NCBI GenBank assembly: GCA_902826155.1
Contig: CADEDU010000085.1
Coordinates: forward strand, 1 to 26,284
DNA length: 26,284 bases
Reading direction: 5' to 3'
DNA from: an uncultured beta proteobacterium
GTDB taxonomy: Bacteria; Pseudomonadota; Gammaproteobacteria; Burkholderiales; SG8-39
Each line of letters opens with the position of its first letter. The stretch's first letter is position 1. Of the stretch, positions 1-7,820 are shown in pieces. The notes beneath the pieces are model-generated. The model was not told the DNA's origin, ran no database searches, and saw nothing but the letters and a program-made list of their open reading frames with translations. The position numbers were made by a program, and so were the translations under genes.

Positions 1-1
1 C

Positions 2-130
2 GGTGTGGTGCTGTGGGACGTGATCCGCGGTTTTCGTTACGCCGAGACCTGTGCAGTGATGCTGATCATCGTCATCACCGTCTCGCTGATCGACGTGCTG
101 TCGGCGCGCATTCGCAAACAACTGATCTGA
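2..130 (+). CDS. phnE: PhnE phosphonate ABC transporter permease, C-terminal fragment
   Basis: The reading frame is open from base 2 to a TGA at 128-130 and gives 42 residues, the start lying outside the window. The fragment has a conserved soluble stretch (DVIRGFRYAET), one hydrophobic helix (VMLIIVITVSLI) and a basic tail (SARIRKQLI), which is how PhnE permeases of phosphonate importers (PhnCDE) usually end. PhnE is the inner-membrane channel subunit. The HD-domain gene begins 14 nt downstream on the same strand, so the two are probably co-transcribed; phnC and phnD would be expected just upstream. The call rests on a short tail and on context. Confidence 0.72.
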   Translation, partial: GVVLWDVIRGFRYAETCAVMLIIVITVSLIDVLSARIRKQLI

Positions 131-144
131 CCCCGGGGAAAACC

Positions 145-723
145 ATGACGCACGCGGACCTGCTCGCCACGATCGAGCGACTGTTCGTCGAGCACGGCGC
201 GGCTCGCTACGAGCTGAACGACGCCGAGGGTGTGAGCCAGCTCGAACACGCCTTGCAGTGCGCCACGCACGCGGCCCACGCCGGCGCCGACGACGAGCTG
301 GTGGCGGCCGCCCTGCTGCACGACATCGGACATCTCATTTACAACCCTGCCGAATTCGCCCTCGACACCGAGAACGATTACCACGAGACGCGCGGCGCAG
401 CGTTCCTGGCGCTGCTGGGGCCAGCGGTGATCGAGCCGATTCGCCTGCACGTCGACGCCAAGCGCTACCTGTGCACGATCGAGCCCTGTTACTTCGATGC
501 GCTGAGCGAAGGCTCCAAGCAAAGCCTCGCCTTCCAGGGCGGTCCATTCAGCGTCGTCGATGCCGAGGCGTTCCTGGACCGCGCGCACGCCGCGCAGGCA
601 ATCCTGCTGCGGCGCTGGGACGAGCGATCGAAGGTCAAGGGCGAGTCGACCCCGCCGCTCTCACAGTATCTGCACGTCGTCGAGCGTTCGCTGCTGCACG
701 CGTTCGTGCCAGTACCCGCGTAG
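145..723 (+). CDS. Phosphonate-operon HD-domain protein (PhnZ-type mixed-valent di-iron oxygenase family)
   Basis: 192 aa. The ATG at 145 is preceded by GGGGAA, 14 nt after phnE. The HD motif is HDIGH (residues 59-63). Aligned by eye with PhnZ, all six di-iron ligands have counterparts: H35 (in QLEHALQ), H59, D60, H80, H102 (in LHVDAKRYL) and D159 (in LRRWDE). K106 and the RRWDE arginines match phosphonate-binding positions. PhnZ cleaves 2-amino-1-hydroxyethylphosphonate to glycine and phosphate after hydroxylation by PhnY. No PhnY-type dioxygenase is in the window. The residue matching PhnZ Tyr24 appears to be N25, so the substrate may differ. The gene is convergent with phnM, 9 nt apart. 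The family call (phosphonate-degradation HDIG protein) is firm; the substrate is open. Confidence 0.85.
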   Translation: MTHADLLATIERLFVEHGAARYELNDAEGVSQLEHALQCATHAAHAGADDELVAAALLHDIGHLIYNPAEFALDTENDYHETRGAAFLALLGPAVIEPIRLHVDAKRYLCTIEPCYFDALSEGSKQSLAFQGGPFSVVDAEAFLDRAHAAQAILLRRWDERSKVKGESTPPLSQYLHVVERSLLHAFVPVPA

Positions 724-749
724 CGAACGCACTCAGCTGACGCGTTCGC
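723..749. terminator. Perfect 8-bp inverted repeat between convergent stop codons
   Basis: GCGAACGC (723-730) is the exact reverse complement of GCGTTCGC (742-749), with an 11-nt loop. It spans the stop of the HD gene and the stop of phnM, so it could act as a bidirectional terminator. No T-tract follows on either strand, so a canonical intrinsic terminator is not shown. Confidence 0.4.
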
Positions 750-1908
750 CGGCGCGCCACACCGCGCGCACGACGGGGTTGGCCCCCATCAATTTCATTC
801 GTACCAGGTCGGCGCGCCTGCCGATGGCGATCTCGCCGCGATCGTCCATGCCCATGGCGCGCGCCGGATTGGCGCTCACCGTGGCTATCGCCTGGGCGAG
901 CGGCTGGTCGGCGTCACGAGTGAGCTGAATGGCTGCGTTGAGCAGGCTGTTGGGTACGTAATCCGATGAGACGATATCGAGCAATCCGGCACGGGCCAAA
1001 TCGATCGCTGCGACGTTGCCCGAATGCGAACCGCCGCGCACCACGTTCGGCCCGCCCATGATCACCGCGAGTCCCAACTCGTTGGCACGCTGCGCCGCCG
1101 CTTCACAGGTCGGAAACTCCGAGATCACCATGCCCTCGGCCTTGGCCTGCTCCACGTGCCCGGTGGTCGTGTCGTCATGGCTGGCGAGCGGGATGCCGCG
1201 CGCGCACGCGTACGCCACGAAGTGCTCGCGATTGGGCAACGCGTAGCGTGCCTGCCGCTCGGGCGCCTCGGCGACGTGCCGGGCGAAATCGGCCTCGGTC
1301 CAACCCTTCTTGCCGGTCCAGTAGGTCTTGGCCTGGGTGAGATCGGTCCACTGGCGCTGCCCGGGCGTGTGATCCATCAGCGAGATCAGCGCAACTTCAG
1401 CGCGATCGACGAAAGGCTCGAACAACTCGCGCGTGTTCGGCGCGGGGAGCTCGCAACGGATGTGCAGGAAGTGATCGGCTCGCAGCACCCCTTGCGTACG
1501 TGCGGCATCGAGCACGTCGACGATGCGCTGCATGTGCTGGTTGCGCACGCCGTTCTGATCGGCCTCGCCCACGCCGAGCGCATCGAGCACCGTGGTGATG
1601 CCGGCCGCAGCGATCTCGGCGTCGTGCGCGATCAGCGCCGGCATCTCCGGCCAGCGCACCTTCGGACGCGGCATCAGATGGCGCTCGAAGTTATCGGTGT
1701 GCAGCTCGATCAGGCCGGCGGTGAGGTAATCGCCGTCGAGATCGAGCACGCCCGGCACTGCGGTGCCGCCGGGGTCGATCGAACGGATGCGGCCGTCGCG
1801 TATTTCGATCGATCCACAGATCACTTCATCGCAGAGCACGATCCGTGCATTGCTGATGACGAACGAACTGCCGCCCGGGCGAGCGGTGTCGTGGAGGGAA
1901 GAAGCCAT
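733..1908 (-). CDS. phnM: PhnM, alpha-D-ribose 1-methylphosphonate 5-triphosphate diphosphatase
   Basis: 391 aa amidohydrolase-superfamily enzyme. In the C-P lyase pathway PhnM releases diphosphate from ribose 1-alkylphosphonate 5-triphosphate, giving the 5-phosphate that PhnJ cleaves. Family marks: ELHTDNFERH (69-77) with a metal-binding His, MDHTPGQ (178-184), SHDDTT (243-248), MGGPNVVRGGSHSGN (284-298) and DIVSSDYVP (311-319). The length is close to other PhnM proteins (about 380 aa). Its ATG overlaps the phnL stop by one base (TAATG), with GGAGA inside the phnL end as ribosome site, indicating translational coupling. It is the last gene of phnGHIJKLM. phnN and phnP are not in the window. 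Confidence 0.95.
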   Translation of the reverse strand: MASSLHDTARPGGSSFVISNARIVLCDEVICGSIEIRDGRIRSIDPGGTAVPGVLDLDGDYLTAGLIELHTDNFERHLMPRPKVRWPEMPALIAHDAEIAAAGITTVLDALGVGEADQNGVRNQHMQRIVDVLDAARTQGVLRADHFLHIRCELPAPNTRELFEPFVDRAEVALISLMDHTPGQRQWTDLTQAKTYWTGKKGWTEADFARHVAEAPERQARYALPNREHFVAYACARGIPLASHDDTTTGHVEQAKAEGMVISEFPTCEAAAQRANELGLAVIMGGPNVVRGGSHSGNVAAIDLARAGLLDIVSSDYVPNSLLNAAIQLTRDADQPLAQAIATVSANPARAMGMDDRGEIAIGRRADLVRMKLMGANPVVRAVWRAGERVS

Positions 1909-2630
1909 TACAAAGTCTCCTTGGCCAGATCACGAATGGCGAGCGTGCGTGTTGCCAGTCGCGCGCGCACTGCTTCGTCATGGAAGATGCCCAGCATCGC
2001 CACGCCGCGCGCGCGTTCGGCGCGCAGCAGATCGATCACCCGGTCGCGATTGTCGCGATCAAGCGAGGCGGTGGGCTCGTCGAGCAGCAGCAGCGGTCGC
2101 GGCCGCACCAGGGCATGCGCGATGTTCACCCGCTGCTGCTCGCCGCCGGAGAACGTGGCCGGCGGCAACGTCCACTGCCGGCGCGGCAGACCGAGCCGCT
2201 CCAGCATACGTTCGGCCGCCTCGACTGCAGCAGCGCGCGTGGCAGGCGAAGGTGCGCGCGCGCCGGCCAGCGCGGCCTCGGCGACGATGTCGATCGTCGG
2301 CACGCGTGGAATCACACGCAGGAACTGACTCACGTAGCCGATGCTGTCACGGCGGATCAGCAGCGCCTGATGCGGTGCGGCCGTGCTCAGCTCCACCATG
2401 GCACCCTCGTGGCGCACACGGATACTGCCCGCGCTCGGCACGTAGTTGCCGTAGATGCATTTGATGAGCGTGCTCTTACCCGCCCCCGACGGACCCACCA
2501 GCGCGACACACTCGCCCGAGTGCAGATCAAGATCGACACTTTGCAACGCCTCGACCCGCACCCCACCCTGCTGATGCACCGTGAAACGCTTGGACAGATC
2601 GCGGACCTCCAGGACGATCGGCGCGCTCAT
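1908..2630 (-). CDS. phnL: PhnL, C-P lyase ABC-type ATPase subunit
   Basis: 240 aa ABC ATPase. Walker A is GPSGAGKST (46-54), signature FSGGEQQRVNIAHAL (from 160), Walker B LLLLDEP (180-186). It has no permease partner in this operon. PhnL, with PhnI, PhnG and PhnH, is needed to form alpha-D-ribose 1-methylphosphonate 5-triphosphate from ATP and phosphonate, and in E. coli it docks on PhnK on the core complex. It overlaps phnK by 4 nt (start at 2630, phnK ends at 2627) and phnM by 1 nt. The order after phnK and before phnM is typical and separates it from transport ATPases. Confidence 0.94.
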   Translation of the reverse strand: MSAPIVLEVRDLSKRFTVHQQGGVRVEALQSVDLDLHSGECVALVGPSGAGKSTLIKCIYGNYVPSAGSIRVRHEGAMVELSTAAPHQALLIRRDSIGYVSQFLRVIPRVPTIDIVAEAALAGARAPSPATRAAAVEAAERMLERLGLPRRQWTLPPATFSGGEQQRVNIAHALVRPRPLLLLDEPTASLDRDNRDRVIDLLRAERARGVAMLGIFHDEAVRARLATRTLAIRDLAKETL

Positions 2631-3439
2631 GTCGAGAGCACCGAAGAGACCAGCAACTGCGTGTACGGATGCTGCGGATCGTCGAGCACGCGATCAGTGA
2701 GTCCCGCTTCCACCACATCGCCCCCGCGCATCACCATCAGCCGATGGGCAAGCAGCCGCGCGACGCCGAGATCGTGCGTGACGATCACCGCGGCCAGGCC
2801 GAGTTCGTGCGTGAGTGAGCGCAGCAGATCGAGCAGGCGCGCCTGCACCGACACGTCCAGGCCGGCGGTGGGCTCATCCATGTAGACGACGCGCGGGCCG
2901 GTCACCAGGTTGCGCGCGATCTGCAGTCGCTGGCGCATGCCGCCGGAGAACGCCTCGGGCGGCTCATCGATGCGCGCGGCATCGAGTTCGACGCGGGTCA
3001 TCCAACGGGTTGCCGCAGCGCGAAGCTGGCCGTAGTGGCGCACGCCCTGGTCCATCAGGCGCTCGGCGATGTTGCCGCCGGCGCTGACCCGGGCGCGCAG
3101 TCCGCTCATCGCGTCCTGATGCACGTGTCCCCAGTCGGTACGCGCCAGGCGCCGTCGTTGCGACTCTGCAATCGCATGGAGATCGCGCACCGCGCCGGAG
3201 CGCTCGCGGAACAGCACGCTGCCCGCGTCCGGGGCCAGACGCCCGGCGACGCAGTTGAGCAGCGTGGTCTTGCCCGATCCGGACTCGCCCACGATGCACA
3301 GCACCTCGCCTTCGCGCAGTTCGAACGACACAGCGTTCACCGCGGTGCGCGCGCCGAACCGCTTGGTCAGCCCGACCACCCGCAGGATCGGCTGCAGCGC
3401 AAGCTCTGCGTCACTGCGGTCGAGCACCACGTCGTTCAT
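2627..3439 (-). CDS. phnK: PhnK, C-P lyase ABC-type ATPase subunit
   Basis: 270 aa ABC ATPase with Walker A GESGSGKTT (51-59), signature FSGGMRQRL (164-172) and Walker B VVYMDEP (184-190). The sequence resembles oligopeptide-type ATPases, as is usual for PhnK, but no transporter subunits accompany it. PhnK binds the PhnGHIJ core through PhnJ and couples ATP turnover to the reaction. A 64-nt gap separates it from phnJ, the only real gap inside the phnGHIJKLM operon. The start ATG at 3439 gives a normal family length. Confidence 0.94.
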   Translation of the reverse strand: MNDVVLDRSDAELALQPILRVVGLTKRFGARTAVNAVSFELREGEVLCIVGESGSGKTTLLNCVAGRLAPDAGSVLFRERSGAVRDLHAIAESQRRRLARTDWGHVHQDAMSGLRARVSAGGNIAERLMDQGVRHYGQLRAAATRWMTRVELDAARIDEPPEAFSGGMRQRLQIARNLVTGPRVVYMDEPTAGLDVSVQARLLDLLRSLTHELGLAAVIVTHDLGVARLLAHRLMVMRGGDVVEAGLTDRVLDDPQHPYTQLLVSSVLST

Positions 3440-3503
3440 GGTTGACTCCCGACCGCGGGCAGATCGCCCTCGTGCGACGGCGGGATCACCAATGCGGCTG
3501 CGC

Positions 3504-4421
3504 TCAAGCGACCTCCGCCTGCTGGCGCAGCCGCTGCTGGGCGCAGTAGTCCGAATCGGAGCACACGAACATGCGCGTGCCGCGATCGTCGATCACCACC
3601 TCGTCGAGGAAACTGTCGCGGGCGCCGCACAGCGAACAGGCATGCTTCCAGCGCTGGATCTCGAACGGATGGTCCTCGAAATCGAGGCTGCGCACGCGCG
3701 TGTACGGCGGCACGGCGTAGATGCGCTTCTCACGACCGGCGCCGAACAGCAGCAGCGCCGGATTGCGATCGAGCTTGGGGTTGTCGAACTTCGGAATCGG
3801 CGAGGACGACATCAGGTAGCGCTCGTCGACCAGCACCGGATAGTCGTACGTGGTGGCGATCCGGCCATGCCGGGCGATGTCCTCGTACAAGCGCAGGTGC
3901 ATCAGCGCGTAGTCGCCCATGGCATGCAGCGTGCGGGTTTCGGTTTCGCGCGGCTCGAGCTTCTTGAGCGGTTCGGGCAGCGGCACCTGGAACACCAGGA
4001 TCTGTTTCTCGGTGAGCGCCGTCTCGGGAATACGATGGCGCGTCTGGATGATCGAGGCCTCCGTGGTGCGTTCGGTGGTTCGCACGCCTGTAGTCCGCAC
4101 GAAGAAGCGGCGGATGTTCACCGCGTTGGTGGTGTCGTCGGCGCCTTGATCGATCACCTTCAGCGTGTCGTCCGGGCCCACGATCGACGCCGTGATCTGA
4201 AGGCCGCCGGTGCCCCAACCGTACGCGAGCGGCATTTCGCGACTGGCGAACGGAACCTGATAGCCCGGAATCGCCACCGCCTTGAGCAGCGCCCGGCGCA
4301 CCATCCGCTTGGTGCCCTCATCGAGATACGCGAAGTTGTAGCCGGCCTCGGCGTTGCCGTGACTCCCGCTTCTGAGACCTTCGCTCCCCGCGATCGACAA
4401 CGGCGGCTGCGTCGGCTTCAT
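3504..4421 (-). CDS. phnJ: PhnJ, radical SAM carbon-phosphorus lyase
   Basis: 305 aa. This is the catalytic subunit that breaks the C-P bond of alpha-D-ribose 1-alkylphosphonate 5-phosphate, giving an alkane and a 1,2-cyclic phosphate. The cluster-binding cysteines are C262, C265 and C287, which fit the unusual CX2CX21C spacing of PhnJ. C293 follows at the place of the catalytic Cys272 of E. coli, and G27 in GYNFAYLDE is the likely counterpart of the proposed glycyl-radical residue. Long stretches such as LKAVAIPGYQVPF and YGWGTGGLQ are near-invariant in the family. It overlaps phnI by 4 nt (ATGA). All key residues are intact, so the enzyme should be active. Confidence 0.97.
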   Translation of the reverse strand: MKPTQPPLSIAGSEGLRSGSHGNAEAGYNFAYLDEGTKRMVRRALLKAVAIPGYQVPFASREMPLAYGWGTGGLQITASIVGPDDTLKVIDQGADDTTNAVNIRRFFVRTTGVRTTERTTEASIIQTRHRIPETALTEKQILVFQVPLPEPLKKLEPRETETRTLHAMGDYALMHLRLYEDIARHGRIATTYDYPVLVDERYLMSSSPIPKFDNPKLDRNPALLLFGAGREKRIYAVPPYTRVRSLDFEDHPFEIQRWKHACSLCGARDSFLDEVVIDDRGTRMFVCSDSDYCAQQRLRQQAEVA

Positions 4422-5530
4422 CGTTCGGCCTCCTTATCGGCGCGCAACAGCCGCACCAGTTCGAGCTCGGCCTGGAAGTCCACGTAATGCGGCAGCTTCA
4501 GGTGCTGGACGAAGCCCGATGCTTCAAGGTTGTCGGAATGAGCGAGCACGAATTCCTCGTCCTGCGCCGGCGCGGCAACGTGCTCACCGAGTTCGCCCGC
4601 ACGCAGACTGCGATCGACCAGTGCCATGGCCATCGCCTTGCGCTCGGCATGCCCGAACGCGAGGCCATAGCCCCGGGTGAAGCACGGCGCCTCGGTAGCC
4701 GATCCGGCGAACTGATTGACCATCTGGCATTCGGTCAGCTCGATCTCGCCGATCACGATCGCGAATCCCAACTCCGGCGGCGTGAACTCGACTGCGACGG
4801 TGCCGCTGCGGATCTCACCCGCGAACGGATGATTGTTGGCGTAGCCGCGCTGCGTCGAATAGCCCATCGCGAGCAGGAACCCCTCGTCGCCACGTGCAAG
4901 GTTCTGCAACCGCAGCGCGCGACTGGCGGGATGCGCAAGCGGGTCGCGCGTCAGATCGCCGGGTTCCGGGTCGCCATCGCGCGCGCGCTCTGCCTGCACC
5001 AGCCCTTCGTGTTCGAGCAAGCCGAGCACCGGCGGCGCTGCATCGTCGGGTTCCGACGCGGCCGTCCGCGCCGACTCGGCTCCCGCATCGCGCTCGGGCA
5101 CACCATGCAACCGACCCGAAGATTGCGCGGCCAGTTCGAAGTCGAGCAGGCGCTGGGTGTAATCGAAGGTAGCGCCGAGGATCTGGCCGCCCGGCACATC
5201 CTTGAACGTGGCTGAAATGCGCCGATCGAGCCGCATTGCGCTGGTGTCGAGCGCGCGCGAGTAACCCAGGCGCGGCAGCGTGGTGCGGTAGGCACGCAGC
5301 AGGAAGATCGCCTCGATCAGATCACCGCGTGCCTGCTTGATCGCGAGCGCGGCCAGATCCGGGTCGTACACCGAGCCCTCGGTCATCACTCGATCAACTG
5401 CCAGCCGCAACTGCTCGCGGATCTGCGCCACCGACAGCTCGGGCACGTCGCGATTGCCGCGCCGCGCGTCGTCGAGCAACTTGTACGAATTGACGATGGC
5501 GGTCTCGCCGCCTTTGACTGCGACGTACAT
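4418..5530 (-). CDS. phnI: PhnI, C-P lyase nucleosidase / core subunit
   Basis: 370 aa from the ATG at 5530. The open frame continues upstream, but the family begins MYVAVKGGETAI and the upstream stretch lies inside phnH. PhnI swaps the adenine of ATP for phosphonate (with PhnG, PhnH and PhnL) and is a core subunit of the PhnGHIJ complex. Family segments include LRAYRTTLPRLGYS near residue 100 and GYSTQRGYANNHPFAGEIRSG in the C-terminal half. A low-complexity Ala/Glu/Asp-rich stretch lies in the middle, and the protein is slightly longer than E. coli PhnI (354 aa). It starts 4 nt after the phnH stop and overlaps phnJ. Confidence 0.94.
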   Translation of the reverse strand: MYVAVKGGETAIVNSYKLLDDARRGNRDVPELSVAQIREQLRLAVDRVMTEGSVYDPDLAALAIKQARGDLIEAIFLLRAYRTTLPRLGYSRALDTSAMRLDRRISATFKDVPGGQILGATFDYTQRLLDFELAAQSSGRLHGVPERDAGAESARTAASEPDDAAPPVLGLLEHEGLVQAERARDGDPEPGDLTRDPLAHPASRALRLQNLARGDEGFLLAMGYSTQRGYANNHPFAGEIRSGTVAVEFTPPELGFAIVIGEIELTECQMVNQFAGSATEAPCFTRGYGLAFGHAERKAMAMALVDRSLRAGELGEHVAAPAQDEEFVLAHSDNLEASGFVQHLKLPHYVDFQAELELVRLLRADKEAER

Positions 5531-5534
5531 CGAC

Positions 5535-6149
5535 TCACCCCGTCGGCGTGATGCGCACGGTACGCGGCAGCCCGACGATCTGCTCATCGTGCACACACAG
5601 CAGATCCACGCCACGCGGAAACCGCCCACGATTGCCGCGCCACTGTTCGAGGAATGCTTCGCTGCAACCGCTCAATCGCAGCGCCTGCGCGCCGGCAATG
5701 CCCGGACCTTGCAGCGAAAGCGTTGGCCCGGCCTCGAAACCATCCATCTGCAGCACGACGGTGCAGGAGCGATCCGGATAGTGGTCGGTGCCCTGCTCCA
5801 GCGCATCCAGTGGTGGCAGTTCACGCCAACCGTCCACCAGCACGAAGCGCGCGAACGCCGGCGCAGCAGCGAAGGGGCAGCCGCAGTGGAACGCGAGGAA
5901 TGACCGGACCTCGGACCCAGCCAGCGTCGGTGCGAGCCACACCGGCGTGTCCTGATCGAACAGCGTCAGTGCGATCGCGGCGCTCGCCGGATGCAGCGCG
6001 AGCGGCGCGCGCATCGCGACGTCGATCCGCTGGCGGCGGCCCGGGCGTGCCATGGCTTCGAGCACACGCCGGAAGCTCACCTGCGCATCGAACACCGCAT
6101 GCGCGAACCCGGCAGGCAGATCGGCCAGATCGAACGATGCGCTCGTCAT
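5535..6149 (-). CDS. phnH: PhnH, C-P lyase core subunit
   Basis: 204 aa. PhnH is a small core subunit of the C-P lyase complex (PhnG2H2I2J2) with no known independent activity; it is required for transfer of phosphonate onto ribose. Family features visible here are the N-terminal FAHAVFDAQVSFRRVLEAMARPG, the middle HCGCPF and the C-terminal FPRGVDLLCVHDEQIVGLPR. The length is normal (E. coli 194 aa). It overlaps phnG by 4 nt and is followed by phnI after 4 nt, so it is tightly coupled. Confidence 0.94.
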   Translation of the reverse strand: MTSASFDLADLPAGFAHAVFDAQVSFRRVLEAMARPGRRQRIDVAMRAPLALHPASAAIALTLFDQDTPVWLAPTLAGSEVRSFLAFHCGCPFAAAPAFARFVLVDGWRELPPLDALEQGTDHYPDRSCTVVLQMDGFEAGPTLSLQGPGIAGAQALRLSGCSEAFLEQWRGNRGRFPRGVDLLCVHDEQIVGLPRTVRITPTG

Positions 6150-6607
6150 TCGCCGCGCACCACGGTGAAGAACTCGACGCGGCTGGTTGCAGCCTTGGAC
6201 TGTGCCTGCTGCCGCGCGCTTGTCCGTGCAGCTTCGAGCGGCGCGATCACCGCCGCGTGAATCGCGTCGTGGCGGGCAGGATCCTGCAGCACGGCATCGA
6301 CGATCGCAGCGATCTGCGCCTTGCGCAATGAGCGCCCGGCCACGTAGGCGGTGCCGCTCAACGACGTGCCGTCGCGCGCGCTGACCCGCACCGAACAGCG
6401 GGTGACGGTCATCTCACCGAGGTTGAACTGCTCGCCGGTAGCGCCGGCGCGCGCCCGCACCATCACCAATCCGGCTTCGGGCCTGCGCAAGAGGCCGTAT
6501 GCCGGTTTCGATTCGACGCCGCGCCATAGTTGATCGAGCAATGCTTCGGGCGCACAAGCCAGCGTTTCCATCCAGTGGCGACGAGCGGCGCTCGCATCGT
6601 GGTTCAT
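6146..6607 (-). CDS. phnG: PhnG, C-P lyase core subunit
   Basis: 153 aa from the ATG at 6607 (MNHDASAARRHWMETLA). An upstream in-frame ATG at 6652 would add 15 residues, but it has no ribosome site and lacks family similarity. PhnG belongs to the PhnGHIJ core and works with PhnH, PhnI and PhnL in forming the ribose phosphonate triphosphate. Segments typical of PhnG are GLVMVRARAGATGEQFNLGEMTVTRC and AYVAGRSLRKAQIAAIVDAVLQDP. It is the first gene of the seven-gene operon phnGHIJKLM; the predicted transcript start lies about 75 nt upstream at the Pho-box promoter. Confidence 0.94.
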   Translation of the reverse strand: MNHDASAARRHWMETLACAPEALLDQLWRGVESKPAYGLLRRPEAGLVMVRARAGATGEQFNLGEMTVTRCSVRVSARDGTSLSGTAYVAGRSLRKAQIAAIVDAVLQDPARHDAIHAAVIAPLEAARTSARQQAQSKAATSRVEFFTVVRGE

Positions 6608-6668
6608 GACATCTCGCTGCAATCTGCGCGCGTTACAAAAACCGCGGGTCATGCGCGCGCGCCACGAA

Positions 6669-6685
6669 GCATGACCTTGTCATGC
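6669..6685. promoter_or_regulatory. Perfect palindrome GCATGAC-CTT-GTCATGC over the predicted phnG start point
   Basis: A 7-3-7 inverted repeat lies just downstream of the predicted -10 of phnG, covering the expected +1 (about 6682). A third copy of the half-site, GTCATGC, lies at 6648-6654. The position suits a repressor operator; the protein is unknown and no regulator gene sits next to it. GntR-type PhnF proteins repress phn genes in other bacteria, but the match to their sites was not established. Confidence 0.5.
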
Positions 6686-6688
6686 AGG

Positions 6689-6722
6689 AAGCTAGCGCGC
6701 GCCGATGACAGATTGATGAACC
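6689..6722 (-). promoter_or_regulatory. Pho box and -10 of the phnG operon
   Basis: On the - strand, GGTTCAT-CAAT-CTGTCAT (6722 to 6705) has a perfect second half-site and 4 of 7 matches in the first, compared with the PhoB consensus CTGTCAT-N4-CTGTCAT. Ten nt downstream, as in E. coli pstS, is TAGCTT (6694 to 6689), a fair -10 with T1, A2 and T6. The pair predicts PhoB activation of phnGHIJKLM. Confidence 0.65.
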
Positions 6723-6756
6723 CGTCTGCGCTGAGCGCAGGCCAACGGAGGCAGGA

Positions 6757-7647
6757 ATGAACGCAGCCCGCGCGCAAGGAAATGATCAAACGACCATGGC
6801 GCCTTTCGACGCTTCGAGTGCGCGACGATCGCACGCGAACGAGCCGTGGATCAGCACGCGACGAGCGCCGCGCACAGCACTCGGTCAGGCACGCTACGCC
6901 CTTTATTTCTCGCCCGAGTACGGCAGCCCATGGTGGGCGCTCGGCGCACACTGGCTCGGCCGCTGCCCGGTCTCGAACTGTCCGCAGCTCCAGCCCGATC
7001 TTTCCGCGATCGGTCGCGAAGCCTTTGCTGCCCTGACTGCCGCGCCGCGTCGATACGGATTCCACGCGACATTGAAAGCGCCGATGCGGCTGGCCGAACC
7101 CTATTCACTCGATCTGCTGCGTCGCCGCCTCACGCAGTTCGCCGCATCGGTCCAGCCGTTCGTGTTCGCACCGTTGGCGGTCACGCAGGTTGAGGACTTT
7201 CTCGCCCTCGTACCCAGTGCGCCGATGACCGAATTGCAGGCGGTGGCCGATCGATTGGTCATCGAACTGGACGACTTCCGCGCACCGCTCTCGCCGCATG
7301 ATCGCGCCCGTTACGCGCTGCGTTCGTACTCCGACCGCCAGCGAGCGCTGATGCAGGAGTGGGGCTATCCGTTCGTGTTCGATCAGTTCCGCGCGCACTT
7401 CACGCTTACCGGCAGCCTTGTCTCGACGTGCGCATCGGAACGGACTGCATTGCTCGAAGCAGCCAGCACACAGCTCGCGAGGGTAAACGGCGTGCCGCTG
7501 ATGTTCGATGCGATCTCGCTGTTTCGCGAGGCTCATCCCGGAGAACCGTTCCGACTGATCGATCGCTTTCCGCTTGGCGAACGGCATCCGCGTGATGAAT
7601 CGATCGCCGTGGCATACCCAGAACTCACGATTGGACGCGATTGTTGA
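6757..7647 (+). CDS. DUF1045 phosphonate-metabolism protein, 2H phosphoesterase superfamily
   Basis: 296 aa. The ATG at 6757 has a strong ribosome site (AACGGAGG, 6744-6751). Two HxT motifs typical of 2H phosphoesterases are present: HAT (103-105, in YGFHATLKAP) and HFT (214-216, in FRAHFTLTG). DUF1045 proteins occur in C-P lyase operons that lack phnP, and are proposed to open the cyclic ribose phosphate made by PhnJ; that role is family inference. The gene is divergent from phnG across a shared 149-bp spacer. The conserved part begins near residue 47 (RYALYFSP), so there is an unusual polar N-terminal extension of about 45 residues; a later start at M14 would shorten it only in part. Confidence 0.85.
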   Translation: MNAARAQGNDQTTMAPFDASSARRSHANEPWISTRRAPRTALGQARYALYFSPEYGSPWWALGAHWLGRCPVSNCPQLQPDLSAIGREAFAALTAAPRRYGFHATLKAPMRLAEPYSLDLLRRRLTQFAASVQPFVFAPLAVTQVEDFLALVPSAPMTELQAVADRLVIELDDFRAPLSPHDRARYALRSYSDRQRALMQEWGYPFVFDQFRAHFTLTGSLVSTCASERTALLEAASTQLARVNGVPLMFDAISLFREAHPGEPFRLIDRFPLGERHPRDESIAVAYPELTIGRDC

Positions 7648-7820
7648 GGAGTTGGATGAACTCGTCGCCGTAACCAGGCGCTCGCATTTCCCCACAAGTT
7701 GTTGGTAATTGTCGGTTGCTCCGATTCCTACAGACATGCGCCGATCGGTACGGTAAGTTCGCGCCTCGGGTGCACGACCGACCATTGCTCGCGGCGCCCG
7801 ACAACGACAAAGGGGATCCC

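Noticed and set aside
723..749. A firm intrinsic terminator between the HD gene and phnM
   Set aside because: The 8-bp stem is perfect, but there is no T-tract on either strand, so it is listed only as a candidate.
6649..7065. A 138-codon open frame on the - strand upstream of phnG
   Set aside because: It would cover the Pho box and the DUF1045 start, and the product is Arg/Cys/Ser-rich with no similarity.
7105..7785. A 226-codon open frame opposite the DUF1045 gene
   Set aside because: It lies over the conserved HxT motifs of the real gene and is a compositional shadow.
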